This document shows, piece after piece, positions 7,583 through 16,631 of a stretch of DNA of 64,000 nt (position 1 is its first letter; each line of letters starts with the position of its first letter). Position numbers and translations under genes: made by a program. The stretch lies in contig NZ_JASNWF010000032.1 in the NCBI RefSeq assembly GCF_030283205.1, positions 1-64,000 on the forward strand. The letters run 5' to 3'. This DNA is from Actinomadura opuntiae. GTDB taxonomy: Bacteria; Actinomycetota; Actinomycetes; Streptosporangiales; Streptosporangiaceae. The notes under the pieces were generated by a model. That model did no database searches and was not told the DNA's origin. It saw only the letters and a program-made list of their open reading frames with translations.

Positions 7583-9424
7583 GTGACCAAACAGGTCCAG
7601 CAGCTCGACCGCGTCATCATCCGCTTCGCCGGGGACTCCGGTGACGGGATGCAGTTGACCGGCGACCGCTTCACCCAGGAGACGGCGGCGTTCGGCAACG
7701 ACTTGTCGACCCTGCCGAACTTCCCGGCCGAGATCCGCGCCCCCGCCGGGACGCTCCCCGGCGTGTCGAGCTTCCAGCTGCACTTCGCCGACCACGACAT
7801 CCTGACCCCGGGCGACGCACCCGACGTGCTGGTCGCGATGAACCCGGCCGCCCTCAAGGCCAACCTCGGGGACCTGCCCCGCGGGGCGGACCTGATCGTC
7901 AACACCGACGAGTTCAGCAAGCGCAACCTCGCCAAGGTCGGCTACGCCGCCGACCCCGTCACCGACGGCTCGCTCGACGAGTACCGGGTGCACGCGCTGC
8001 CGCTCACCTCGATGACGGTGACCGCCCTCGAGGGCTACGACATCTCCAAGAAGGACGCCGAGCGCGCGAAGAACATGTTCGCGCTCGGACTGCTGTCGTG
8101 GCTGTACCACCGTCCCACCGAGGGGACGGTCGGCTTCCTGGAGAAGAAGTTCGCCAAGAAGCCCGAGATCATGAAGGCCAACATCGCCGCGTTCCAGGCG
8201 GGCTGGAGCTACGGCGAGACCACCGAGGCGTTCTCGGTGCAGTACGAGGTCAAGCCCGCCGAGCACGACGCCGGCCTGTACCGCAACATCACCGGCAACG
8301 CCGCGCTGTCGCTCGGCATCGTCGCCGCCGGCGTGCAGAGCGGCCTGCCCGTCTACCTCGGCTCGTACCCGATCACCCCGGCCTCCGACATCCTGCACGA
8401 GCTGTCCAAGCACAAGCGGTTCGGCGTGCGGACGTTCCAGGCCGAGGACGAGATCGCCGCGGTCGGCGCGGCGCTCGGCGCCTCGTTCGGCGGGTCGCTC
8501 GGCGTCACCACGACGTCCGGGCCGGGCATCGCGCTGAAGAGCGAGACGATCGGCCTGGCGGTCGCGACGGAGCTGCCGCTGCTGGTCATCGACGTGCAGC
8601 GGGCAGGGCCGTCCACCGGCATGCCGACCAAGACCGAGCAGGCCGACCTGATGCAGGCCATGTACGGCCGCAACGGCGAGGCGCCCGTCCCGGTGATCGC
8701 GCCGCAGTCCCCCGCGGACTGCTTCGACGCGGCGCTGGAGGCGGCCCGCATCGCGGTGACGTACCGCACCCCCGTCATCCTGCTGTCGGACGGCTACCTC
8801 GCCAACGGCTCCGAGCCGTGGAAGCTGCCGGACGTGGCGTCGCTGCCGACGATCGAGCCGAACTTCGCCGCGCCGTCCGAGGACGGCTTCGAACCGTTCC
8901 GGCGCGACCCGCAGACCCTGGCGCGCCCGTGGGCGATCCCGGGCACCGCGGGGCTGGAGCACCGGATCGGCGGCCTGGAGAAGGCCGACGTCACCGGCAA
9001 CATCTCCTACGACCCGGCGAACCACGACACCATGGTCCGGCTGCGCCAGGCCAAGGTCGACGGCATCGCCAACGACATCGCGCCGCTCGCGGTGGACGAC
9101 CCGTCCGGCGCGGCCCGCGTCCTGGTGATGGGCTGGGGCGGCACCTACGGCGCGATCTCCGCCGCGGTCCGCCGCGTCCGGGCGGAGGGGCGCGACGTGG
9201 CGCAGGCGCACCTGCGGCACCTCAACCCGTTCCCCGCGAACCTGCCGGAGGTGCTGCGCTCCTACGACAAGGTCGTGGTCCCGGAGATCAACCTCGGCCA
9301 GCTGGCGATGCTGCTGCGCGGCCGGCTGCTGGTCGACGTGATCGGCTACAACCAGGTCCGGGGCCTGCCGTTCAAGGCCGAGGAGCTCCAGGACGTGATC
9401 CAGGAAGTGATCGACAGTGAGTGA
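7583..9424 (+). CDS. korA: 2-oxoacid:ferredoxin oxidoreductase subunit alpha (fused gamma-alpha)
   Basis: 613 residues. With KorB it oxidatively decarboxylates a 2-oxoacid, most likely 2-oxoglutarate, to the acyl-CoA and reduces ferredoxin, in the cytoplasm. Residues 1-190 are the gamma domain, opening with IIRFAGDSGDGMQLTGDRF. The alpha domain follows from about 225 (GSYPITPASDILHELS, QAEDEIAAVGAALGAS, TTTSGPGIALKSE). Gamma-alpha fusion is usual in actinobacterial KorA. Start GTG 7583 follows GAGGAGG. It overlaps korB by 8 bases. Substrate is inferred from the family in actinobacteria, where it supports the TCA cycle; pyruvate or branched-chain acids cannot be excluded. Confidence 0.93.
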   Translation: MTKQVQQLDRVIIRFAGDSGDGMQLTGDRFTQETAAFGNDLSTLPNFPAEIRAPAGTLPGVSSFQLHFADHDILTPGDAPDVLVAMNPAALKANLGDLPRGADLIVNTDEFSKRNLAKVGYAADPVTDGSLDEYRVHALPLTSMTVTALEGYDISKKDAERAKNMFALGLLSWLYHRPTEGTVGFLEKKFAKKPEIMKANIAAFQAGWSYGETTEAFSVQYEVKPAEHDAGLYRNITGNAALSLGIVAAGVQSGLPVYLGSYPITPASDILHELSKHKRFGVRTFQAEDEIAAVGAALGASFGGSLGVTTTSGPGIALKSETIGLAVATELPLLVIDVQRAGPSTGMPTKTEQADLMQAMYGRNGEAPVPVIAPQSPADCFDAALEAARIAVTYRTPVILLSDGYLANGSEPWKLPDVASLPTIEPNFAAPSEDGFEPFRRDPQTLARPWAIPGTAGLEHRIGGLEKADVTGNISYDPANHDTMVRLRQAKVDGIANDIAPLAVDDPSGAARVLVMGWGGTYGAISAAVRRVRAEGRDVAQAHLRHLNPFPANLPEVLRSYDKVVVPEINLGQLAMLLRGRLLVDVIGYNQVRGLPFKAEELQDVIQEVIDSE

Positions 9425-10496
9425 CACCAACGGGACCGGCGCCGCGAACGGCAACGGGAAGAGCCTGCTGTCGCTGGTCCCCAAGACCGACGCCAAGCAG
9501 ACGATGAAGGACTTCAAGACCGACCAGGAGGTGCGCTGGTGCCCCGGGTGCGGTGACTACGCGATCCTCGCGGCCGTCCAGTCCTTCCTGCCCGAGCTCG
9601 GACTGCGCCGCGAGAACATCACGTTCATCTCCGGCATCGGCTGCTCGTCGCGGTTCCCGTACTACATGAACACCTACGGCTTCCACTCGATCCACGGCCG
9701 CGCGCCCGCGATCGCGACGGGCCTGGCGACCTCCCGCCCCGACCTGTCGGTGTGGGTCGTCACCGGCGACGGCGACGCGCTGTCCATCGGCGGCAACCAC
9801 CTGATCCACGCGCTGCGCCGCAACGTCAACCTGAAGATCCTGCTGTTCAACAACCGGATCTACGGGCTGACCAAGGGCCAGTACTCGCCCACCTCCGAGG
9901 TCGGCAAGATCACCAAGTCGACGCCGATGGGCTCGCTGGACTCCCCGTTCAACCCGCTGTCGCTGGCGATCGGCGCGGAGGGCACCTTCGTCGCCCGCAC
10001 CATCGACTCCGACCGCAAGCACCTGCAGTCGGTGCTGCGCGCCGCCGCCGAGCACCGCGGCACCGCGCTGGTCGAGATCTACCAGAACTGCAACATCTTC
10101 AACGACGGCGCGTTCGACCCGCTGAAGGACGCCGCCGTCCGCGACGACATCACGATCCGCCTGGAGCACGGGCAGCCGGTCGTCTTCGGCGCCGACCGGC
10201 AGAAGGCGCTGCGCCGGACGCCGTCGGGCTCGTTCGAGGTGGTGAACGTCGCCGACGTCCCCGCGTCGGACATCGTCGTGCACGACGCCTCGAACCCGGA
10301 CCCGTCGGCGGCGTTCGCGCTGTCGCGGCTGGACCAGCCGGCGTTCGAGCACACCCCGATCGGCATCTTCCGCAACGTGGACCGCCCGTCCTACGACGAG
10401 CTGATGCGCGCGCAGGTCGACGAGGCCGTCGAGACGCAGGGCAGGGGCGACCTCGCCGCGCTCCTCGGCAGCGGCGACACCTGGCGCATCGACTGA
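9417..10496 (+). CDS. korB: 2-oxoacid:ferredoxin oxidoreductase subunit beta
   Basis: 359 residues. Carries the thiamine diphosphate site: WVVTGDGDALSIGGNHLIH followed by FNNRIYGLTKGQ is the GDG-x(n)-NN ThDP/Mg motif. WCPGCGDYAIL near residue 41 and GIGCSSR near 76 supply iron-sulfur ligands typical of two-subunit KorB proteins. The first 30 residues are a polar extension. Coupled to korA by an 8-base overlap and closed by a strong terminator 17 bases downstream, so korAB is a two-gene operon. Confidence 0.93.
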   Translation: MSDTNGTGAANGNGKSLLSLVPKTDAKQTMKDFKTDQEVRWCPGCGDYAILAAVQSFLPELGLRRENITFISGIGCSSRFPYYMNTYGFHSIHGRAPAIATGLATSRPDLSVWVVTGDGDALSIGGNHLIHALRRNVNLKILLFNNRIYGLTKGQYSPTSEVGKITKSTPMGSLDSPFNPLSLAIGAEGTFVARTIDSDRKHLQSVLRAAAEHRGTALVEIYQNCNIFNDGAFDPLKDAAVRDDITIRLEHGQPVVFGADRQKALRRTPSGSFEVVNVADVPASDIVVHDASNPDPSAAFALSRLDQPAFEHTPIGIFRNVDRPSYDELMRAQVDEAVETQGRGDLAALLGSGDTWRID

Positions 10497-10512
10497 TCCG
10501 TCCGCGTTCCGC

Positions 10513-10548
10513 AAAGCCCGTCCCCGCATGCGCGCGGGGACGGGCTTT
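10513..10548 (+). terminator. Rho-independent-type terminator after korB
   Basis: A perfect 15-bp inverted repeat, 10513-10527 against 10534-10548 (AAAGCCCGTCCCCGC and its complement), with a 6-base loop. The right arm ends in TTT. It begins 17 bases after the korB stop. Confidence 0.85.
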
Positions 10549-10695
10549 CGGCGCTTTGGAACCGCCCGGACGGGGCAGTGTTCATCACGTGACGAGCAAT
10601 CCGCGATCGTTGGCCGGGTTCGGCCGCGACACGGTGCGGGGCACCGTCTCATCCTGAAAGACTGTTGGAGATCTTGTCAGCCCGGGGAGGTGACG

Positions 10696-11940
10696 ATGCG
10701 GGTCGTTCCGCGCCGCAGGAAGGATCGTCGGCAGCCAGAGGACGCCGCCCCTGCCCCGCAACCGCCCCCGCCCGCCCGGCCGGACCGGGCCCTGTCCTGG
10801 CCCCCGCCTCCCGTTCCCCTCGTCCCGCCTTCCGAGGCCGCCCCGCCCGAGCAGCCCACGCCGCCCGACCAGCCCGCGCCGCCCGAGCAGCCCACGCCGC
10901 CCGACCAGCCCGCGCCGCCCGAGCAGCCCGCACCGTCCGACCAGCCGACACAACCCGCGCCGTTCGGGCAGGACGCGCCGCTTGGCCAAGCGGCATCGCC
11001 CGACCAGGCCGCGTCCACCGGGCAGGCCGCGCCGTTCGGGGAGGGCGCATCGGAACGCGGGGGGCGCTACGAGCACGAGTCGGCCGCCGCGGTGCTCGGG
11101 CAGGACGATCTGAGCGGCCGGGCGCCGACCGAGCCGATCCCGCCGGTACCGGGCCCGACGCTGATCCCGGAGCCGGAACGGCAGGCCGCGCCGCCTCCTC
11201 CCGGGCCGGCGAGGCCGGCGCGGGCGGCGGGGTTCGCGCCGTCCGGCGGCCCGGAGCGCGCGACGGCGGTGCTGCCCGCGGCCGACGTCCCGGACGCCGA
11301 CCGGCGGCGGCGCGCCCGCGCCGAGCAGCGGCGGCGGGCGGCCGCCGAGACCAAGCGCAGCCGCGCCGCGCGCCGCCAGGGCCTGGCCTACCGCGAGCGG
11401 CCCGTCCCGGCGCCGGCCGCGGCCGCCGACCAGCACCGGTCCGCGCTGGTGATCATGGTGCTGACGCTCGGGCTGCTGATCGCCGCGGTCGCGGTGACCG
11501 GCGGGCTGATCGCGGCGTCGATGCGGACCAAGCCGGTGACGCTGGCCGCGCCGCTGCACGTGTACCCGGTGACGCAGGCGTCGCCGGGGCAGTGCCAGGC
11601 CGGGACGCCGGGGATCACCGGGCAGTCCGCCGCCGGGGTGACCTGCTACCGGCTCGCCCAGGGCATCGCGATCCGCAAGGTCGCCGACCTGCGGGTGCAG
11701 AAGTCGCGCGGGCCGTCCGCCGGGTACGACGTGGCGCTCACGCTGCGGCCGGTGGACCGGCACGCGTTCGCGCGGCTGACCCGCGCGACCGTGGGCCGCG
11801 ACCTGGCCTTCGTGGTGCGCGACCGCCTCGTCACGCTGCCCCGCGTCGACATGCCGATCCTGGACGGGAAGGTCGTCGTGACCGGCCCGCCGAACCGCGC
11901 CGCCGCGAACACCCTCGTCCGCGAGCTCAAGGGGCACTGA
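10696..11940 (+). CDS. Single-pass membrane protein with SecD P1-head-like extracytoplasmic domain
   Basis: 414 residues from ATG 10696 behind GGGGAGG. Residues 1-120 are proline-rich with alternating PPEQP and PPDQP units. An arginine- and alanine-rich stretch follows at about 195-235, then one transmembrane helix near 252-277. The C-terminal ~115 residues resemble the P1 head of SecD: a V-A-L-T-L-x-P-x-x-x-x-A-F-x-x-L-T pattern, then GRDLAFVVRDRLVTLPRVDMPI and a GKVVVTG close. The rest of SecD (porter helices, P1 base) is missing, so this is an orphan head domain, not a translocase subunit. It may contact envelope proteins, but that is inference. Confidence 0.75.
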   Translation: MRVVPRRRKDRRQPEDAAPAPQPPPPARPDRALSWPPPPVPLVPPSEAAPPEQPTPPDQPAPPEQPTPPDQPAPPEQPAPSDQPTQPAPFGQDAPLGQAASPDQAASTGQAAPFGEGASERGGRYEHESAAAVLGQDDLSGRAPTEPIPPVPGPTLIPEPERQAAPPPPGPARPARAAGFAPSGGPERATAVLPAADVPDADRRRRARAEQRRRAAAETKRSRAARRQGLAYRERPVPAPAAAADQHRSALVIMVLTLGLLIAAVAVTGGLIAASMRTKPVTLAAPLHVYPVTQASPGQCQAGTPGITGQSAAGVTCYRLAQGIAIRKVADLRVQKSRGPSAGYDVALTLRPVDRHAFARLTRATVGRDLAFVVRDRLVTLPRVDMPILDGKVVVTGPPNRAAANTLVRELKGH

Positions 11941-11947
11941 TCCCTTT

Positions 11948-11975
11948 TTGACAACCGCCGGTCGTCGGGCAGGGT
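11948..11975 (+). promoter_or_regulatory. Promoter of the LysR gene, probably leaderless
   Basis: TTGACA at 11948-11953, 16-base spacer, CAGGGT at 11970-11975. The expected start of transcription falls at about 11982, next to GTG 11983, which would make the LysR mRNA leaderless from that codon. Confidence 0.5.
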
Positions 11976-12951
11976 GGACGCCGTGGACCTGGATCTCGCG
12001 CAGGTGCGGGCGTTCGTCGCGACCGCCGAGCACCTGCATTTCGGGCGCGCCGCCGGCGAGCTGTTCCTCACCCAGCAGGCGCTGTCGAAGCGGATCGCGC
12101 GGCTGGAGGACGTCCTCGGCGTGCGGCTGTTCGACCGCACCGGGCACGCGGTGGCGCTGACGGCGGCTGGCGAGCGGTTCCTGGAGCCGGCGCGGCGCGC
12201 CCTCGCGGCGGCGGACGACGCGATCGTGGCGGCCCGGCGCGACGACCGGCCGCTGCGGCTGGACGTGTGGGGCCACCTGTTCGACCCGATGCGCACGATC
12301 GGGCAGGTCGTCGCGCGCCGTCCCGACCTGCCGATCGAACCGAACCTGAAGCGCGGCCTGCCCGAGGTCGTGACCGCGCTGCGGCGCGGCGACGGCGATG
12401 CGGGCTTCGGCCGCGTCCACGCCCTGGACGAGCCGCTGCCCGGCGGGCTGGCGCACCGGCTGGTGCGGCTCGCGCCGATGGCGGCGGTGATGAGCGAGGA
12501 GCATCCGCTGGCGGGCGCGGCGTCGCTGCGTCCCGCCGACCTGAGCGGCACGACGATGTGGTTCCCCGCCGAGATCGGCAAGCTGGACTTCCTCGACCGG
12601 TTCCTCGCCGACTTCGGGCTGGCCGGGGAGTTCGGCGGGGTCAACCTCGGGCTGGAGTTCTTCCTCGGCCACCTGCGCGCCGAGACCGGGCACGTGTCGC
12701 TGCTGCCGGCGGACGTGCCGGTGCCCGCGGGCGTCCGGTCGGTGCCCCTGGCCGATCCCGTCCCGCTGTACTCGTGGTCGCTGATCTGGCGGGCCCGCGA
12801 GCAGCACCCGGTGCTGCGGTCGCTGCTCGCGGAGTTCGCGGCGGCGGCGCGGGAGCACGGCTGGCTCGACTACGACCCGGCCGTGCACTGGCTCCCGGCC
12901 ACCGAGCTGGACGCCCGCCCCGCCGGGCGCCCCGCTCCCGGCGACCGTTAG
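11974..12951 (+). CDS. LysR-family transcriptional regulator
   Basis: 325 residues. N-terminal winged helix-turn-helix: LRAFVATAEHLHFGRAAGEL-like region with FLTQQALSKRIARLEDVLGVRLFDR as recognition segment. A LysR effector-binding domain fills residues 90-310. The track start is GTG 11974; GTG 11983 is equally likely because it coincides with the predicted transcript start. The gene overlaps the convergent YceI gene by 4 bases, so it is not co-transcribed with it. The ligand and targets are not evident. Confidence 0.88.
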   Translation: MDAVDLDLAQVRAFVATAEHLHFGRAAGELFLTQQALSKRIARLEDVLGVRLFDRTGHAVALTAAGERFLEPARRALAAADDAIVAARRDDRPLRLDVWGHLFDPMRTIGQVVARRPDLPIEPNLKRGLPEVVTALRRGDGDAGFGRVHALDEPLPGGLAHRLVRLAPMAAVMSEEHPLAGAASLRPADLSGTTMWFPAEIGKLDFLDRFLADFGLAGEFGGVNLGLEFFLGHLRAETGHVSLLPADVPVPAGVRSVPLADPVPLYSWSLIWRAREQHPVLRSLLAEFAAAAREHGWLDYDPAVHWLPATELDARPAGRPAPGDR

Positions 12952-13775
12952 GCCTGCGGCAGTTCGGTTCCCTGGACGGCCTGGATCTCCAGCTCGACCT
13001 TGAGGCTCTCGCCGACCATCGCGATCCCCGCCTCCAGCAGCTGGTTGTAGCGGATCGCGAAGTCGGTGCGGCGCAGCTCCGCGGTCGCGCGGAACGCCGC
13101 GCGCGTCCCGCCCCACGGGTCGGCGCCGCTGCCGAGGTACAGCAGGTCCAGGTCGACGGGCTGGGTGATCCCGTTGAGGGTGAGGCGGCCGTGCACCGTC
13201 CAGCGGTCCGGGCCGGTCGCGGTCAGCCCCTCGCCCTCGTAGGTGATCACCGGGTGCTGGTCGACGTTGAGGAAGTCGGCCGAGCGCAGGTGGTCGTCGC
13301 GCAGCTTGTTGCCGGTGTCGATGGAGGCCGCCTCGATCCGGGCCGTCACCCGGGACGCCTCCACCGGCTCGGTGATCTCGATGCCGCCCTCGAACGCGGC
13401 GAACCGGCCGCGCACGCTGGACAGCCCGAGGTGCTGCGCGACCGCCCCGACGTTGGAGTGCGCCGGGTCGATCGTCCACGGGCCGGGCGGCGGCAGCTCG
13501 GTGCCGCCCGCGCGGGCCAGCACCAGCGTGCCGAGGTCCGCCGCGCCGGACCCGTGCACGATCAGCGTCGACGCCGCCGGCTGGAACCCCATCGCCGTGA
13601 CGATCACCGTGTAGGTGCCGGCGGGCAGCGGGCCGGCGGCGAGCACGCCGTCCTCCCCGGTCTGCTCCCGCGCGACCTGCCGGCCCGCCAGGTCCGTGAC
13701 CGTGACGATGGCGTGCCGCACCGCCCAGCCGTCCTTCGTCCGCACCGATCCGCGCAGACCGCGCCTGTCATCCAT
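12948..13775 (-). CDS. YceI-family protein with N-terminal carboxypeptidase-regulatory-like domain
   Basis: 275 residues from ATG 13775. Residues 1-85 are a CarboxypepD_reg-like Ig-fold module (GSVRTKDGWAVRHAIVTVTD, then AGPLPAGTYTVIVTAMGF). Residues 95-270 are a YceI lipocalin-like barrel: WTIDPAHSNVGAVAQHLGLS, then SIDTGNKLRDDHLRSADFL and ITYEGEGL. YceI proteins bind isoprenoid chains. No signal peptide is visible, so this copy appears cytoplasmic. It lies 82 bases downstream of the MFS gene on the same strand, and both share the Ig-like module, suggesting a common process. The fused architecture is unusual compared with stand-alone YceI. Confidence 0.88.
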   Translation of the reverse strand: MDDRRGLRGSVRTKDGWAVRHAIVTVTDLAGRQVAREQTGEDGVLAAGPLPAGTYTVIVTAMGFQPAASTLIVHGSGAADLGTLVLARAGGTELPPPGPWTIDPAHSNVGAVAQHLGLSSVRGRFAAFEGGIEITEPVEASRVTARIEAASIDTGNKLRDDHLRSADFLNVDQHPVITYEGEGLTATGPDRWTVHGRLTLNGITQPVDLDLLYLGSGADPWGGTRAAFRATAELRRTDFAIRYNQLLEAGIAMVGESLKVELEIQAVQGTELPQA

Positions 13776-13857
13776 CAACGACCCGCACTTTCCGTTCCGT
13801 GGCTCGTGTGATTGCGCCTGCCGGGGCCGCCCCGGTCGGGCGGCCCCGGGACCGGCC

Positions 13858-16512
13858 CTACTCGTCGGGGTAGCCGAGCTTCAGGTCGTGGTCGTCCAGG
13901 CCGCCGCCGGCCAGCGACAGCCCGGTCGCGACCGGCGGGTAGCCGGAGGCGATCACGGTGTACTGCCCGCCGGTCAGGTCGGTGAACGCGTACTCTCCGT
14001 CCGGGCCGGTGATCGCCATCGCGACGACGTTGCCGGCCGCGTCGACCAGCGTGACGCGGGCGTCGCCGACCGGTTCGCCGTCCTCGTTGCGGACCGTTCC
14101 GCGCACCCGCGCACCGGCCGGCATCTCGACGTCCTGCCGGGTCTGCCCGCCGCCGGCCACCTCCACCGGCAGCGCGACCGGACGGTGCGCCGCCGCGCTC
14201 ACCGCGAGCGTGTACGCGCCGGTCACGACGTCCTTGAAGGCGTACTGGCCGGACGCGTCGGTCCGTCCGGTGCCGACGACCTCGCCGCGCACGTCGGTGA
14301 CGACGACCATCGCGTTCGCGATCGGGCTGCCGTCGGCGCTGCGGACCGTCCCGCCGAGGCCGCCGTTGCCGGCCAGCATCAGGTCGAAGTCGACCGGCCG
14401 GTCGCCGACGACGAGGGTCGCGGCCTGCGGCTCGTGCTCGCCGGTCGCGGCGATCAGCACGTAGGTGCCGGGGCCGGGGGTCGGCAGCGCGTACCGGCCG
14501 TCGTCCTGGGTGATCGCGCGGCCGAGCTGGTGCCCGTCCACCCCGATCAGCGTCAGCGCGGCGGACGGGACGGGCGCGCCGTCGCCGGCCCGCACCACGC
14601 CCCGGACGGGGACGCCGCCGCCGTGCGCGTTCTGCGCCTGGGCGTTCTGCTGCGCGAGCAGCCGGGCCTGCGCGGCGGGATCGGCCGCCCGGGCCCCGCC
14701 GGAAGCGGCGGCCATGCCGTTGGGCGACAGTCCGTTCGCGGGCATCTCGTTCATCGCACCGACCATCTCCTTGGGAACCGTACCCGCCGCGACCGACGCC
14801 AGCTGCTGCTCGGCGAGGTGCTGTTCGTGTCCGCGGGCGTGCCTGCCGACCGCGGACGCGGCGCCGCCGGGGGCGGTGGACGCGGGCGGCCGGACGACGC
14901 CGTCGTCCACCGGCGGGGTGGTGGGGACGGTGGCCTGCGGGGCGCCCCGGCCCGTGCCGGCCTTGCCGCGCAGCGGCAGCTCCTTCATCGCCAGCACTGT
15001 AATGAGGCCGACGGCCGCCACCGGCACGCCGAAGATGAAGACCTGCTCCAGCGAGTTCGTGAACGCGGTGAGCACGATCGACTTGAACGGCTCGGGCAGC
15101 GCGTGCACCTGGGCGGGGGTGCCGAGGGAGCCGCCGCCCTTCGGCATCGGCAGGTGCGCCTCGCGCAGGCCCTTGGCGAGCTCGCCGGGCAGCTTGTTGT
15201 TCAGGATCGCGCCGAACGCGGCGACGCCGACCGCGCCGCCGAGGTTGCGGAAGAACGAGACACCGGACGTCGTGGACGCCAGGTCCTCCATCTTCGCGGC
15301 GTTCTGCGCGGCGAGGATCAGGATCTGCATGCTGAGGCCGAGCCCGACGCCGAGCAGCGCGAGGTAGCCCCCGATCTCCACCCTGGACGAGTCGACGTGC
15401 AGCCGCGACAGCAGGAACAGCCCCGCGCCGACGCACACCAGGCCGATCACCGGGTAGATCTTGTACCTGCCGGTCCGGGTGACGAGCTGGCCGGAGCCGA
15501 TGGAGGCGATCAGCATGCCGACCACCAGCGGCAGCGTCATCAGGCCGGACGCGGTGGGGCTCAGGCCCTTGACGATCTGCAGGTACTGCGGCATGTAGAT
15601 CATGACGCCGAACATCGCCATGCCGACGCAGAGCGACCCGAGGCTGGTCAGCACGAACGTCGGGTTGCGGAACAGCCGGGGCGGCAGGATCGGCTGCCGC
15701 GCGGCCCGCTCGGCGAACACCGCCGCGACCACCAGCAGGACCGTGAGCCCGATGAGCGCGTACGTCCAGGTGGAGGCCCACTCGAACTCGTTGCCGCCCA
15801 TCGACAGCAGCAGCATCAGGGTCGTGGCGGCGCCGGTGATGGTGAACGCGCCGAACACGTCGATCCGGGTGTCGCGCTTCACCTTCGGCAGCTTGAGCAC
15901 CTTCTGGATCACCAGGAAGGCGACGATGGCGAGCGGGGCGCAGACGTAGAAGCACCAGCGCCAGCCGAGGCCGTCGGCGTCCACGATGAACCCGCCGAGC
16001 AGGGGGCCGGCGACGGTGGCGACGCCGAACACGGCGCCGATGTAGCCGGAGTAGCGGCCGCGCTGCCGGGGCTCGACGATGTCGCCGAGGATGACCTGCG
16101 CCAGCGCGGACAGCCCGCCGGCGCCGAGGCCCTGGACGGCGCGGGCCGCGATCAGCATGCCGATGTTCTGCGACAGCCCGCCTCCCACGGAGGCGACCAC
16201 GAAGATCAGCAGTGCGGCCTGGAAGGAGACCTTCCGGCCGATGATGTCGGACACCTTGCCCCACAGCGGGGTCGAGGCCGTCATCGTGAGCAGCGTGGCG
16301 CTCGCCACCCAGGACAGCTGGTCCTGGCCGCCGAGGTCGCCGACGATGGTCGGCAGGGCCGTGCTGACCACCGTGGACGAGATCATCGACGTCAGCAGCG
16401 CCATCATCAGGCCGGAGAGGATCTCCAGGATCTGGCGGTGCGTGTACTGCGGTCGCGCTTGCTCTGGCGCCGCCGGCCCGGCCGACGGCGCCACGCTCGC
16501 TTGAGCCACCAT
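13858..16512 (-). CDS. DHA2-type MFS transporter with three C-terminal carboxypeptidase-regulatory-like domains
   Basis: 884 residues. Residues 1-510 are a 14-helix drug:H+ antiporter-2 (EmrB/QacA) protein. Visible motifs are STVVSTALPTIVGDLGG, LWGKVSDIIGRKVSF (motif A) and ARAVQGLGAGGLSALAQ. A polar linker at 511-635 includes an alanine- and glutamine-rich stretch. Then come three tandem Ig-like modules of about 83 residues (about 636-717, 718-800, 801-884), each with a G-x-V-x-D-x-x-G-x-P then Y-x-F/L-x-x-L-x-x-G-x-Y-x-V/L pattern. The family is normally about 500 residues. With 14 helices the tail should be cytoplasmic. A divergent TetR gene 120 bases away probably represses it. Export substrate unknown. 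Confidence 0.9.
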   Translation of the reverse strand: MVAQASVAPSAGPAAPEQARPQYTHRQILEILSGLMMALLTSMISSTVVSTALPTIVGDLGGQDQLSWVASATLLTMTASTPLWGKVSDIIGRKVSFQAALLIFVVASVGGGLSQNIGMLIAARAVQGLGAGGLSALAQVILGDIVEPRQRGRYSGYIGAVFGVATVAGPLLGGFIVDADGLGWRWCFYVCAPLAIVAFLVIQKVLKLPKVKRDTRIDVFGAFTITGAATTLMLLLSMGGNEFEWASTWTYALIGLTVLLVVAAVFAERAARQPILPPRLFRNPTFVLTSLGSLCVGMAMFGVMIYMPQYLQIVKGLSPTASGLMTLPLVVGMLIASIGSGQLVTRTGRYKIYPVIGLVCVGAGLFLLSRLHVDSSRVEIGGYLALLGVGLGLSMQILILAAQNAAKMEDLASTTSGVSFFRNLGGAVGVAAFGAILNNKLPGELAKGLREAHLPMPKGGGSLGTPAQVHALPEPFKSIVLTAFTNSLEQVFIFGVPVAAVGLITVLAMKELPLRGKAGTGRGAPQATVPTTPPVDDGVVRPPASTAPGGAASAVGRHARGHEQHLAEQQLASVAAGTVPKEMVGAMNEMPANGLSPNGMAAASGGARAADPAAQARLLAQQNAQAQNAHGGGVPVRGVVRAGDGAPVPSAALTLIGVDGHQLGRAITQDDGRYALPTPGPGTYVLIAATGEHEPQAATLVVGDRPVDFDLMLAGNGGLGGTVRSADGSPIANAMVVVTDVRGEVVGTGRTDASGQYAFKDVVTGAYTLAVSAAAHRPVALPVEVAGGGQTRQDVEMPAGARVRGTVRNEDGEPVGDARVTLVDAAGNVVAMAITGPDGEYAFTDLTGGQYTVIASGYPPVATGLSLAGGGLDDHDLKLGYPDE

Positions 16513-16631
16513 GCCCCCATGGAACGAAATTACCTGTGTTTTGCATATATGCTATGTACACGCTTGTTTACTTGCAACTCGGGGGATACTGGGGCGGTTC
16601 GGTGATCCACACGGGGACGGATCGGGATTCG
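16513..16631 (+). promoter_or_regulatory. Divergent MFS/TetR control region
   Basis: AT-rich for this window. For the MFS gene (minus strand), TTGCAA at 16571-16576, a 17-base spacer and TAGCAT form a plausible promoter. The -10 overlaps the perfect palindrome GCATATATGC at 16543-16552, a likely TetR operator core. TGTACA nearby is a second short palindrome. The TetR promoter is less clear. Confidence 0.5.

Noticed and set aside
13775..16605. Very long ORFs antisense to and in other frames of the MFS gene
   Set aside because: They are arginine/alanine/glycine-rich products of high GC content with no domain; the MFS frame has clear motifs.
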